Shown here in pieces: positions 20,359-29,287 of a stretch of 64,000 bases of DNA (the stretch's first letter is position 1; every line of letters starts with the position of its first letter). The translations under genes were made by a program, and so were the position numbers. The stretch comes from JADJOY01 sp016713535 [NCBI: Deltaproteobacteria bacterium]. Its GTDB lineage: Bacteria > JADJOY01. The notes below the pieces were generated by a model, which was not told the origin of the DNA, searched no databases, and worked only from the letters and a program-made list of their open reading frames with translations. The DNA lies in NCBI GenBank assembly GCA_016713535.1, contig JADJOY010000003.1, forward strand, positions 248,001 through 312,000, written 5' to 3'.

Positions 20359-21349
20359 GCGAGCTCGATCCCGCGCCCCGAGCGGCGGTACAGGACCAGC
20401 CCACGAGCGTCAGCGCACGATCAGCGTCAGGCTCACCGCCGCCCGAACGGTAGTCGCGGCTCGAGCCGAACTGCTGCTGGATCAGGTTCCCGACGAGCAT
20501 GAAGTTCGAGCCGCCGAGGCGGTCGGAGATCACGAACATGCCCATGGCCGGGACGAAGGTGAGCACCACCGCGGCGCCGAGCCCGGGCCAGGTCTGCGGC
20601 AGCACGGCCTCTCGGAACACGCGCACTGGCCCGGCGTAGAGATCGCGCGCCGCCTCGATCAGCGAGCGGTCGAGGCGCTGGATGTTGACCGCGAGCGGCA
20701 ACACCGCGAAGGGGAGCGACGTCGACACCATGCCGAGCTGGACCGCGAGCCCGCTCGGATAGAGCCCGTCGCCGTCCTCGATCAGGTGCAGCCACGCGGC
20801 GAGCCGCGCCAGCGGGAGCTGCGGCGAGAGCAAGAGCTCCCACGCGTAGGTCCGCACCACCAGGTTCACGCACATCGGCACCACGACTCCCGCCAGCCAC
20901 AAGCGCTGGCGGGCCGGCGGCTGGCTCGCGATGAAGAACGCGAGCGGGTAGGCGAGCACCACGCACAGCGTGGTGGTGATGGTCGCCACCCACACGCTGC
21001 GGACACCGATCCACAGGTAGTCCGGCGTCCAGCCCAGCATCCCGTAGCCGGCGAGGCGCTCGAAGTTCCCGGTGCCGAGCGTCCACACCACCTCGCCGTC
21101 GGGCGCGCGGCCCGCGAACGCCAGCACCGCGATGACCGCCGACGGCGCGATGAGCAGCAGCACCATCCACCCGATCGCAGGCGAGCCGAGCGCCGCGCTG
21201 CTGGCGAGCAGCCGGTGCCGCGTGGTGATGCGCCCGAGCCACACCAGCCGCCCGGCTTGCGACCCCGGCTTGGGCTCACCCCCGAGTCGACTCGCTTCGC
21301 TCGTCGGCGCGCCCGTGGCGCTCGCCCTCTCGGGGAGCCCGTCAGCCAT
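20355..21349 (-). CDS. ABC transporter permease, PotB type (indel-damaged 3' end)
   Basis: Residues 1 to about 300 are an intact PotB-like permease, with the EAA region IEAARDLYAGPVRVFREAVLPQTWPG. At 20398-20452 the expected C-terminal membrane span breaks. Restoring single bases in short C and G runs, plus one small correction, reads DYPFGAAVSLTLIVLTLVGLVLYRR and then a stop that overlaps the next ATG (ATGA). Several indels in about 50 bases, mostly at homopolymers, point to sequence error. It starts inside the end of the ATPase gene (8-base overlap). Confidence 0.8.
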
Positions 21350-22412
21350 GCAAGGCCACCAGGTGGGCGGGCGGCAGAGACAGATCGAGGGTGGTCCCGG
21401 GCTCGATCGGCGCGGCCGGCGCGACCCGCACGCGCAGCGGCCCCGGCGTCACGGTGACGTCGACGTGGTCGCCGCGGAACACCGCGTCGGTCACGGTGAC
21501 GCGCAGCCGGTTCACGGGCGAGGGATCGTCGATGCGGATGCGCTCGGGGCGGATCGCGAGGGTGCCACTCTCCCAGGGCGCTGGCGCGTCGAGCACGAGC
21601 CGGCCGAAGCGCCCCGAGACCTCGTTCGCGCCGATGCGCTCGACCGGGATCAGGTTCGCGGCGCCCAGGAACTCGGCGACGAAGCGGGTCCTGGGGCGCT
21701 CGTAGATCTCGCTCGGCGCGCCGCTCTGCTCGATGCGTCCGCCGTGCATCACGAAGATCCGGTCCGAGACCGTCATGGCCTCGTCCTGATCGTGGGTGAC
21801 GAGCAGGAAGGTCGTGCCGTGCTCGCGCTGCACGCGGCGAAGCTCGAGCTGCACCTCGGAGCGCAGCTTGGCGTCGAGGGCCGACATCGGCTCGTCGAGG
21901 AGCAGGAGCTCGGGTTCGTTGACGAGCGCGCGCGCGAGCGCCACGCGCTGCTTCTGACCGCCGGAGAGCTGCTCGATGCGGCGCCGGTCGAGCCCGTCGA
22001 GGCGTACCAGCGCCAGCACCTCGGCCACCTCGCGGTCGATCTCGTCCTTGGGGCGGCGCCGCGAGCGCAGACCGAAGGCGACGTTGTCGAAGACGTTCAG
22101 GTGCGGGAAGAGCGCGTAGCTCTGGAAGACGGTGTTGACCGGCCGTTCGTGGGCCGGCAAGCCGTCGATGATCCGCCCGCCCAGGCTCACCTGGCCCGCG
22201 TCGGCGAGCTCGAGCCCGGCGAGGATCCGGAGCAGCGTGGTCTTGCCGCATCCGGACGGTCCGAGGAGGGTCGCGAACTCGCCGGCCTCGACGGTGAGGC
22301 TCACGTCGTCGAGCGCCACCAGCTCGCCGAAGCGCTTGCGCGCTCCGCGCACCACCAGGCCTGGAGGCTCGTCGGTGCCTGGCTCGGAGACGGATCCGGA
22401 TCGCTCGGACAT
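21342..22412 (-). CDS. ABC transporter ATP-binding protein, PotA type
   Basis: 356 residues. Walker A GPSGCGKTT, Q-loop VFQSYALFPHL, signature LSGGQKQR, Walker B LLLLDEP, the H-loop LVTHDQDEA, then a C-terminal TOBE domain with the LAIRPERI motif. It powers the polyamine-type importer encoded by the next three genes. First gene of the operon. An AT-rich patch just upstream at 22441-22455 may hold part of the promoter, but no clear -35/-10 pair was found. Confidence 0.9.
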   Translation of the reverse strand: MSERSGSVSEPGTDEPPGLVVRGARKRFGELVALDDVSLTVEAGEFATLLGPSGCGKTTLLRILAGLELADAGQVSLGGRIIDGLPAHERPVNTVFQSYALFPHLNVFDNVAFGLRSRRRPKDEIDREVAEVLALVRLDGLDRRRIEQLSGGQKQRVALARALVNEPELLLLDEPMSALDAKLRSEVQLELRRVQREHGTTFLLVTHDQDEAMTVSDRIFVMHGGRIEQSGAPSEIYERPRTRFVAEFLGAANLIPVERIGANEVSGRFGRLVLDAPAPWESGTLAIRPERIRIDDPSPVNRLRVTVTDAVFRGDHVDVTVTPGPLRVRVAPAAPIEPGTTLDLSLPPAHLVALHG

Positions 22413-22721
22413 GGCGGGGGGAGCTAGTCCCCACGCGCCGTCATGTCAATGGTTTTCTGCGCGGCGCGGACGGCGTGGCGAGGCGATCGGGGTAGCGCGG
22501 CGGTGGGGCAAGCGGGCAGGATGCGGGTTTTCCTGGATCGAAACGGCGGGAAGGGGGGTGGGCGTGGGCTCGATCGAGGGGGTCACCGCAGTCCTGGGAT
22601 GGGTCGTGCCGCCGGCGATCGTGGTGATCGCGGTGCCCGCATTCGTTTCGGCGTGGGTGCTCGCGCGGCTGGCCTTCCGCCTTCCCGACCACCGGCTCGC
22701 GACCGAGGACGACGTCCCGCC

Positions 22722-22886
22722 TCATCTCCCGGGCGCCTCGCGCCCGCGCCCGAGGAGCTCGGCGAGCTCGGCGTCGAGGCGGTCGCGTTCGCGGGCGTTC
22801 GTCGGGACCTCCGCCACCTCCGACGTGGCCAACCCGTTTTCCCGCTCGCTCCACACGTATTTCGACGGCGAAGCCTCGATCGTCAC
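22722..22886 (-). CDS. Possible 54-residue protein coupled to DUF35
   Basis: A GTG that overlaps the DUF35 stop (GTGA) opens a 54-residue frame with balanced, non-shadow composition: MTIEASPSKYVWSERENG, then a charged helix NARERDRLDAELAELLGRG. No family is recognised. The four-base overlap repeats the coupling style of this operon, which is the main reason to believe it. Confidence 0.4.
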   Translation of the reverse strand: MTIEASPSKYVWSERENGLATSEVAEVPTNARERDRLDAELAELLGRGREAPGR

Positions 22887-23302
22887 CTGCCGCGCGGGCG
22901 CCACTGAGGGAGCGTGACGGTCTCGGTCACGTCCTCGAACACGACCTCGACGGGCAGGCCGATGCACGCGGCCTCGGCGGGTGCGTCGAGCAGGTTGCCG
23001 ATGATCCTGAGCCGCGGATCGTCCTCGAGCTCGACCAGCACGATCGCGAACGGCGCCCGCTCCTGGAAGGCCGGCAGCACCGGCGGATGGGCGACGACGA
23101 AGCTGAAGACGGTCCCGCGCCCCGACATCCGCACGCATTCGACCGTCATCGAGCGGCACGCGTCGCACATCGGCTGGGGCGGGAACCTGAGCGTTTCGCA
23201 CGACCCGCAGCGCTGCACCACCAGCTCGCGGCGCCGCGCCGCCTCCCAGTAGGGCCGGGTCGCGTCGTCGGGCTGGGGCAGGGGGCGCTGCGGGATGGCC
23301 AT
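22883..23302 (-). CDS. DUF35 OB-fold/zinc-ribbon acyl-CoA binding protein
   Basis: 139 residues. An N-terminal helix (YWEAARRRELVVQRC) leads to a C4 zinc ribbon (CGSC...CDAC) and an OB fold with the typical FAIVLVELEDDPRL strand. Such proteins form complexes with thiolase-like enzymes. In steroid-degrading actinobacteria the DUF35 partner is needed for Ltp2 aldolase activity. It lies 16 bases after the thiolase-like gene and shares its operon. Confidence 0.85.
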   Translation of the reverse strand: MAIPQRPLPQPDDATRPYWEAARRRELVVQRCGSCETLRFPPQPMCDACRSMTVECVRMSGRGTVFSFVVAHPPVLPAFQERAPFAIVLVELEDDPRLRIIGNLLDAPAEAACIGLPVEVVFEDVTETVTLPQWRPRGR

Positions 23303-23318
23303 GTCGTGGGGCCTTCGC

Positions 23319-24461
23319 TCAATCCCGGCACAGGATCAAGGCGCTCGTCGGCACGCCGGCGCCGCTCGTCACCAGGCTCAGCGCGGCGCCCTCGACCTGG
23401 CAGGTGGAGGTGCCGCGGATCTGGCGCGCGCCTTCGAGGATCAGGTTGAAGCCGTGGACGTAGGCCTCGGAGAGCCCGCCGCCGCTGGTGTTGGTGGGCA
23501 GGTCGCCGTCGGGCCACTCGAGGATGCCGGTCGAGACCAGCGGGCCGCTCTCGCCCGCGGCGCAGAAGCCGAGCTCCTCGAGCGTGAACAGCACCAGCGG
23601 CGTGAACGCGTCGTAGATCTGCGCCACGTCGATGTCGCCGGGCGCCACGCCGGCGCGCGCGAAGAGGTCGCGCGCGACGAACGTGGTCGGGGTCTCGAGG
23701 AAGTGCCTGCCGTAGTAGTCGGTCATCACGAAGTGGCGCTCGCCGCTCGCCTGCGCCGCGGCGAGTACCACGGCCGGGCGCTGGCGCAGGTCGCGAGCGC
23801 GCTCCACCGACGTCACCACCACGGCGAGCGCGCCGTCGGTCTCGAGGCAGCAGTCGAGCTTGCGCAGCGGGTCGGAGACCAGCCGAGAGGCCTGGTGGTC
23901 GGCCAGCGTGATGGGCTCGCGCATCATCGCGGCCGGGTTGCGCGCCGCGTGCTTCCGGCACGCCACCGCGGCCATCCCGAAGTGGGCGCTGGTGGTGCCG
24001 TATTCGTGCATGTGGCGGCGCGCGAGCATGGCGATCTGATCGACCGGGCGCACCAGGCCGTAGGGCGCCGTGAATTGCTTGTCGCCCGGGACGCCCGCGC
24101 CGGTGCCGGCCCACGGGCGCCCGCCGCTGCTGCGGTTGCGGGCCCGCCAGCACACCACCACCGAGGCCTGCCCGGTGGCGATCGCCATTGCCGCGAGCGC
24201 GACGGTGGCGCAGCCGGCGCCGCCGCCGTAGGGCAGGGCGGCGAAGAACCGTAACGAGGGGATGCCGAGGTTGCGCGCGATCTCGACCTCGGTGGTCGAC
24301 TCGAGGTCGAAGCGCACCAGGCCGTCGACGTCGGCGGGCGTCAGGCCCGCGTCGTCGAGGGCCGCGGCGATCGCCTGGAGCGCGATCGTGCGCTCGGGCA
24401 GGCCGATGTCCTTCGAGAACGCGGTCTGGCCGAGGCCGGCGATCGCGGCGCGCCGCTTCAT
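23319..24461 (-). CDS. Ltp2-like thiolase-fold protein (probable retro-aldolase)
   Basis: 380 residues of thiolase fold. The nucleophile position is C84 (GGGAGCATVALAA). The usual HD of thiolases is replaced by YD (QIYDAFTPL), and the C-terminal GHP loop by TNTSGGGLSEAYVHG. These Tyr replacements are what distinguishes Ltp2-type aldolases from true thiolases. Together with the adjacent DUF35 gene this suggests cleavage of a beta-hydroxyacyl-CoA side chain, such as a branched or sterol-like substrate. That assignment is an inference from motif and neighbour. Confidence 0.75.
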   Translation of the reverse strand: MKRRAAIAGLGQTAFSKDIGLPERTIALQAIAAALDDAGLTPADVDGLVRFDLESTTEVEIARNLGIPSLRFFAALPYGGGAGCATVALAAMAIATGQASVVVCWRARNRSSGGRPWAGTGAGVPGDKQFTAPYGLVRPVDQIAMLARRHMHEYGTTSAHFGMAAVACRKHAARNPAAMMREPITLADHQASRLVSDPLRKLDCCLETDGALAVVVTSVERARDLRQRPAVVLAAAQASGERHFVMTDYYGRHFLETPTTFVARDLFARAGVAPGDIDVAQIYDAFTPLVLFTLEELGFCAAGESGPLVSTGILEWPDGDLPTNTSGGGLSEAYVHGFNLILEGARQIRGTSTCQVEGAALSLVTSGAGVPTSALILCRD

Positions 24462-24468
24462 CCGAGGC

Positions 24469-25317
24469 TCACGCTTTCGGGGCCCGCTCGCCCTTGCGCG
24501 GCGGTTCCTGGTATTCCCACGCGGGGTTGCGCTTCTCGACGAAGGCGCGGGCGCCCTCCTTGGCGTCGGGGTAGGCGCGCGGGAAGCCGTGGACCACGTC
24601 CCAGCCCATCTCGAGGGCCTCGCCGAGGCCGGTGTCGAGGCTCTCCCAGATCGCGTGGCGGCTCCAGAAGACCGCGCTGGGCGAGCTCTCGCAGATCGTG
24701 GCGGCGATCGCCTTGGCGCGCGCGAGCAGCTCGCCCGGGGGGACGATCTCGCTCACCAGCCCGAGCTGGTACGCGCGCATCGCCGTCCAGCGCTCGGCCT
24801 TGCCGAGCATCACCAGCCGGAACACCGCCTCGAGGGGGATCTTGCGCGCGAGCCGGAGCGTGCCGGCGATCGAGACCTGGCCCGCGGAGGTGCGCGCGTC
24901 GGTGAAGACGGCGTTTTCGCTGGCGATGACGATGTCGGCGTCGGCGACGAACACGAGCCCGCCGCCCGCGCACATGCCGTTCACGGCGGCGATCACGGGT
25001 TTGCCGAGGTCGCAGTCGAGGGGCGTGAGGCGCACCGCGGTGCCGGTCCTGGGCGGCGTCGCGCTCGGCGCGGCGGGCGGTGGAGCGGGCGGCGGCGGCT
25101 CGCGCAGGTCCATCCCGGTGCAGAAGGCGCGCTCACCGGCGCCGGTCACCACCACACACCACACGGTGGTGTCGGCGCGTAGCTCCTCCCACGCGCGCGG
25201 CAGCTCGGCGCGCATCACCGAGTCGAACGCGTTCATGCGATCGGGCCGGTCGAGGGTCAGCACGGCGACGTGGGGCGCCGCTTCGTCGCGCTCGATGCGT
25301 AGCGTCTGATAGCTCAT
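24469..25317 (-). CDS. Enoyl-CoA hydratase/isomerase (crotonase)
   Basis: 282 residues from the ATG at 25317. Crotonase features: VLTLDRPDRMNAFD, the first oxyanion-hole region AFCTGMDL, and the second NGMCAGGGLVFV. A Pro/Ala-rich insert (residues about 86-105) lies in the surface loop after the first. It ends 7 bases before the Ltp2-like gene. It probably hydrates or isomerises an enoyl-CoA upstream of the aldolase. Confidence 0.88.
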   Translation of the reverse strand: MSYQTLRIERDEAAPHVAVLTLDRPDRMNAFDSVMRAELPRAWEELRADTTVWCVVVTGAGERAFCTGMDLREPPPPAPPPAAPSATPPRTGTAVRLTPLDCDLGKPVIAAVNGMCAGGGLVFVADADIVIASENAVFTDARTSAGQVSIAGTLRLARKIPLEAVFRLVMLGKAERWTAMRAYQLGLVSEIVPPGELLARAKAIAATICESSPSAVFWSRHAIWESLDTGLGEALEMGWDVVHGFPRAYPDAKEGARAFVEKRNPAWEYQEPPRKGERAPKA

Positions 25318-25366
25318 CGGTCCCCCGTCTCTCCCGATCGTCGCGGCGCGGCCGCGCGCCAAGCCG

Positions 25367-26173
25367 TCACTCGAGCACCAGCGGCTGCCAGCGCGGCTTC
25401 CTCTTCTCGCGGAACGCGAGGGCACCCTCGCGCCCGTCCGGGTGGCCGCGGTGCGAGTCGATCGCGCGCTGTCCGATCCCGAGCGCGGCACTCAGGCCCA
25501 CGTCCAGGCTCTCCCACAGCGCCCGCTTGGTGGTGGCGATCGCGGCGGGCGAGCCCTCGCCGATCAGCGCCGCGAGCTCGAACGCGCGCTCGAGGAGCCT
25601 CTCGCGGGGGACCACCTCGCCGACCAACCCGAGCTCGAACGCGCGCGCGGCGCTCATGCGCTCGCGTGCCGCCAGCAGCGCCATGCGCAGCACCGGCTCG
25701 AGCGCCATGCGTCGCGCGAGCCCGATCGGCTCGAGCCCCGCGACCAGCCCGACGCCGACGTGCGGGTCGAAGAAGGTGGCGTGCTCCGCGGCGATCACCA
25801 GGTCGCTGTCGGCGACGAAGTGGAGCCCGCCCGCGCAGCACAGGCCGTTCACCGCGGTGATGACCGGCTTCCAGCAGCGGTTCTGGAGCGCGGTGAGCTT
25901 GACCGAGGAGAGCTTTCCCTTCTCGCCCTCGACGCCGAAGTTCGCCGAGCCCGCGGCGACGTCGGCGACGTCGAAACCGGTCGACAGGGCCTTACCGCCG
26001 GCACCGGTCACGATCACCACCGCGACCTCGGGATCCGCCTTCACCTCACGCCACGCCGCCGGGAGCTCGCGGCTCATCACCCCGTTGATGGCGTTGAGGC
26101 GCTCGGGGCGGTGAAGGGTGAGCAGCGCCGTCGCGCCGCGCCGCTCGAGCTTCAGCGTCTCGAAGGTGGGCAT
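25367..26173 (-). CDS. Enoyl-CoA hydratase/isomerase (crotonase)
   Basis: 268 residues from the ATG at 26173 (MPTFETLKLER). Hallmarks: LLTLHRPERLNAING, ALSTGFDVAD and the oxyanion loop NGLCCAGGLHFV. It is related to the following crotonase (shared ALWESLD segment near the C-terminus), so the pair probably arose by duplication, with divergence in the active-site loop (HVGVGLVAG against RTSAGQVSI). Likely a different substrate or an isomerase step. Confidence 0.87.
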   Translation of the reverse strand: MPTFETLKLERRGATALLTLHRPERLNAINGVMSRELPAAWREVKADPEVAVVIVTGAGGKALSTGFDVADVAAGSANFGVEGEKGKLSSVKLTALQNRCWKPVITAVNGLCCAGGLHFVADSDLVIAAEHATFFDPHVGVGLVAGLEPIGLARRMALEPVLRMALLAARERMSAARAFELGLVGEVVPRERLLERAFELAALIGEGSPAAIATTKRALWESLDVGLSAALGIGQRAIDSHRGHPDGREGALAFREKRKPRWQPLVLE

Positions 26174-26214
26174 CGCGCGCGAGCGTAGAGGATCGGGGGG
26201 CGCGTGGGAATCGG

Positions 26215-26409
26215 GCATCTCATGGTTCGGGGGACGCGATCCTTCCGGTCAGGAGGAGTCGGCCGCATGGGAGGCGCTGACGGCGGCGAGGGACCGCCGC
26301 CCTCCACGACGACCTCGACCGGCTGGAGGGTCGCGATCCTTCGCGACCGCAGCTCACGATCGGGCTCGGGCGCTGGCGGCGGCGAGGGACCGCGGCCATC
26401 TGGGATCCC
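26215..26409. repeat. REP-like palindromes next to the SDR gene
   Basis: Contains GC-rich inverted repeats. The unit at 26325-26350 (GGAGGGTCGCGATCCT... arm) occurs as an exact reverse complement at 58231-58256. No gene is supported in these 195 bases. Confidence 0.65.
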
Positions 26410-27173
26410 TCATGGCCGCATCGTCTGGCCGCCGTCCACGCACAGGATCTGGCCGGTGATCCAGCGCGCCTCGTCGGAGAGGAGGAACAGGCACGCGCCC
26501 ACGATGTCGTCTGGCGTGCCGAGGCGCTGGATGGGCATGGTCATGAGCATGAACTGCACGTACTCCTCGGGCACCTGCTTCTTGGTGGCGTCGGTGTCGA
26601 CCGGCCCCGGCGCGACGACGTTGACGCGGATGTTCTTGCGCGCCAGCTCGCGAGCCAGGCTGTGGGTCATGGCGTGCAGTCCGAGCTTGGCGATGCCGTA
26701 GTAGCCGCCGCCCATGTACGCCGCACCCGACGACTGGTTGACGATCGCGCCGCCGCCGCGCGCTCGGCCATGAGCTTGTAGACCGCGCGGGTGCAGAGCA
26801 GGGCACCCTCCAGGTTCACCGCCATGAACTTGTGCCAGTAGTCCATCGACACCTTCACCAGCGGCTTCACTTCCATGTCGCCGTAGATGGCGGCGTTGTT
26901 GACCAGGTAGTCGACGCCGCCGAACTCGGCCTTCGCCGCGTCGGCCATCGCGAGCGTGGAGGCCTCCGAGGACACGTCGGTGGGCACGTAGAGCGCCTTG
27001 CCGCCGGCGGCGACGATCTCGCCCGCCACGCGTTCACCGTTCTCGCGGCCGAGCTCGGCGACCACGATCGCGGCCCCCTCGGCGGCGAGCGCCTTGGCGT
27101 AGGCCTCGCCGATGCCGCGTCCCGAGCCCGTGACCACCGCCACCTTGTTCGCGAAGCGCATGCGGTTCTCCAT
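26410..27173 (-). CDS. Short-chain dehydrogenase/reductase (frameshifted)
   Basis: Two frames together give a full SDR of about 254 residues. The first carries the Rossmann TGSGRGIG motif and VDYLVNNAA. The second carries the active-site YGIAK and the VVAPGPVDTD loop, ending in VDGGQTMRP. They meet near 26757-26765 in a GCG-rich run (LMAER then GGGAIVNQSSG expected). A single missing base explains the break. The family oxidises or reduces hydroxyacyl-CoA or alcohols with NAD(P). It belongs with the crotonases and aldehyde dehydrogenase around it. Confidence 0.8.
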
Positions 27174-27180
27174 GTGCGTG

Positions 27181-27430
27181 TTCCCTGCGGGGGACGAGCC
27201 CCCGCGCTACGGTTGGCTTCCCCGGAGCCGGTGGCCGGTCGACGATCGGACTCGCCGATGGGCGCGTCTCAGCGCGACGCCGCGAGCGCAGCGAGTGACT
27301 TGGGGGTGGGGCTGGCCCCGCAGGAATTCGGCGCCACCGGGGTGTGAGGCCATCGCGTATCGCCGGCGCGGCAGGGAGCCGCGCCCTCCGGGCGGGGCGC
27401 GGGTCTGGAGCAGACCCCCGGCACAACATC
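27181..27430. repeat. REP-like cluster with a 40-bp dispersed unit
   Basis: The hairpin unit at 27187-27212 (GCGGGGGACGAGCCCCCGCG plus CTACGG) is identical to 62521-62546. The 40-bp unit at 27271-27310 matches 12024-12063 with two differences. A third stem with loop GTCTGGAGCAGAC follows near 27403-27425. Confidence 0.75.
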
Positions 27431-27451
27431 GGGCGGACGTTGAGAGTCATC

Positions 27452-28930
27452 TCAACTGCCGCTCACGTTCCAGGCGATCGTCTGGAGCTCGGTGAACTCG
27501 TGGACGCCGTAGACGCCGCCCTCGCGTCCGATGCCCGACTGCTTGAAGCCGCCGAACGGCGCGTGGAGCAGGTTGGTGGCGTTGTTGATGCCGACACCGC
27601 CGGTACGGATGCGCCGGGCCACGCGCTTTCCCCGCTCGACGTCGTTGGTGACGATGCCGCCGTAGAGTCCCATCTCCGAGGCGTTGGCGATCCGCACCGC
27701 GTCGTCGTCGTCATCAAAGGGCAGGATCGACACCACCGGCCCGAAGATCTCCTCGCGGGCGATCGTCATGTGGTTGCGGACGTTCGCGAACACCGTGGGC
27801 TCGACGAAGTAGCCGCGCGGCTGCGACGCGGGTCGGCCGCCGCCGGTGGCGAGGACCGCCCCTTGCTCACGGCCGCTCGCGATGAGCGTTTCGATCGCGG
27901 CGCGCCGCTCCTCGCGGATCACCGGCCCGAGGTTCACGGTGGGATCGGCGGGATCGCCGAGCTTCACCTTCTTCTCGATGAAGGCGACGGTCGCCGCCAC
28001 CAGCGCGTCGTGCTTCTTGCGGGGCACCAGCACCCGCGTCATCAGCGCGCAGCCCTGGCCGGCGTGGAAGAAGGCCGGCGAGGCCGCGCTCGGGGCGGCG
28101 GTCTCGACGTCCGCGTCGTCGAGGATCACCAGCGCCGACTTGCCGCCGAGCTCGAGGTGCACCCGCTTCAGCGTTTCCGCCGCGGCGCGCATGATCTTCT
28201 TCCCGGTCGACACCGAGCCCGTGAAGCTCACCTTGTCCACCGCCGCGCTCTCGACGAGGTCCGCGCCGAGCTCGGGCGCCTGACCGGTGACGACGTTGAA
28301 GACGCCGGGCGGCAGGTCGCACTCGGCGATCACCTCCGCGAGCAGCAGGTCGACGAGCGGCCCCCACGGCGAGGGCTTCACCACCATCGTGCAGCCCGCG
28401 GCGATGGCGGGCGCGATCTTGTTGAGGGTGGTGAAGAGCGGGAAGTTCCAGGTGGGGATGAGCGCGCACACGCCGGCGGGCTGGCGCACCACCGCGGCGT
28501 GGGTCTCCATCATGCCGCGCTTGGTCGGCACCATCAGCGTCGGCACTTCCTCTTCCCACGGGAAGCTCCCGACCAGCTCGGCGTGGTTGTAGAGGGAGTA
28601 GATCGGAGTCTCGAGCTGGAGGACGTGCGTCATGGCCTCGGCGGCGTGGGCCGCCACCAGCAGCGCGCGGAACTGCTCCTTCCGCGCCTGGATGCCGTCC
28701 GCGATCTTGAGCAGCACGGCGGCGCGCTCGGCGGGAGTCGAGCGCGGCCACGGCCCGTGGTCGAAGGCGCGCCGCGCCGCGGCGATTGCGCGTCCGACGT
28801 CGCCGCGGGTGCCCTCGGGGGCGTGGGCGACGATCTCCTCGGTGGCCGGGTTGGGGATGGGGTAGGTGGGCCGCTCGCCTGCACCGATCCAGGCCCCGTC
28901 GATGAACATCCGGTACGGCCGCTCGCCCAT
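27452..28930 (-). CDS. Aldehyde dehydrogenase
   Basis: 492 residues, normal length. NAD-binding PTWNFPLF and the FTGSVSTGKKIM turn, catalytic Glu in LELGGKSA, nucleophilic Cys in HAGQGCALMTR, and the C-terminal GGFKQSGIGREGG loop are all present. It oxidises an aldehyde to an acid with NAD(P). It is the first gene of the minus-strand group and is followed, after a REP cluster, by the SDR. An alcohol-to-aldehyde-to-acid route is plausible. Confidence 0.92.
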   Translation of the reverse strand: MGERPYRMFIDGAWIGAGERPTYPIPNPATEEIVAHAPEGTRGDVGRAIAAARRAFDHGPWPRSTPAERAAVLLKIADGIQARKEQFRALLVAAHAAEAMTHVLQLETPIYSLYNHAELVGSFPWEEEVPTLMVPTKRGMMETHAAVVRQPAGVCALIPTWNFPLFTTLNKIAPAIAAGCTMVVKPSPWGPLVDLLLAEVIAECDLPPGVFNVVTGQAPELGADLVESAAVDKVSFTGSVSTGKKIMRAAAETLKRVHLELGGKSALVILDDADVETAAPSAASPAFFHAGQGCALMTRVLVPRKKHDALVAATVAFIEKKVKLGDPADPTVNLGPVIREERRAAIETLIASGREQGAVLATGGGRPASQPRGYFVEPTVFANVRNHMTIAREEIFGPVVSILPFDDDDDAVRIANASEMGLYGGIVTNDVERGKRVARRIRTGGVGINNATNLLHAPFGGFKQSGIGREGGVYGVHEFTELQTIAWNVSGS

Positions 28931-29287
28931 CGTGTCGTGCTCCTCGCCCGCCGCACGCCGCTTCGAGCGGCGCGCTCGCCAAGCGGTGGATCATACCGAT
29001 CGGGCGGCCCGACGCAACGTGATCTCGCGCCCCGACCGGCGGGAAGTTCCAACGACCGAAGTTGCCGGCGGCGATCCAAAAGTTGCGCGCTCGCGCCCAC
29101 GGCCGTGGCTGATCCGTGGTCCGCGGCGGTGATTTAGCTGCTCACCGCGCTGGCGCCGGATCTGCAGGGGCAAACGCTGGCCGAGGGTTGGACGAACCGA
29201 TCGCCCCCCAGGTCCGTACTCGGTGTGCCGGGTGGCGGCGACTGGTACACTGATCTCGCGATTCCCCCGTTTCGCGCTGGATAGCAC
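28931..29287. other. Divergent promoter region, no gene
   Basis: 357 bases separate the divergent aldehyde dehydrogenase and arylsulfotransferase-like genes. A TACACT at 29246-29251 could be a -10 for the plus-strand gene, but no matching -35 is clear. No operator-like palindrome was found. Confidence 0.35.

Noticed and set aside
22558-22917. Plus-strand frame with one possible membrane segment starting at a GTG after a G-rich leader
   Set aside because: After about 60 residues it becomes Arg/Ser-rich and runs antisense to the small DUF35-coupled frame and the DUF35 end. A short real gene is possible but unsupported.
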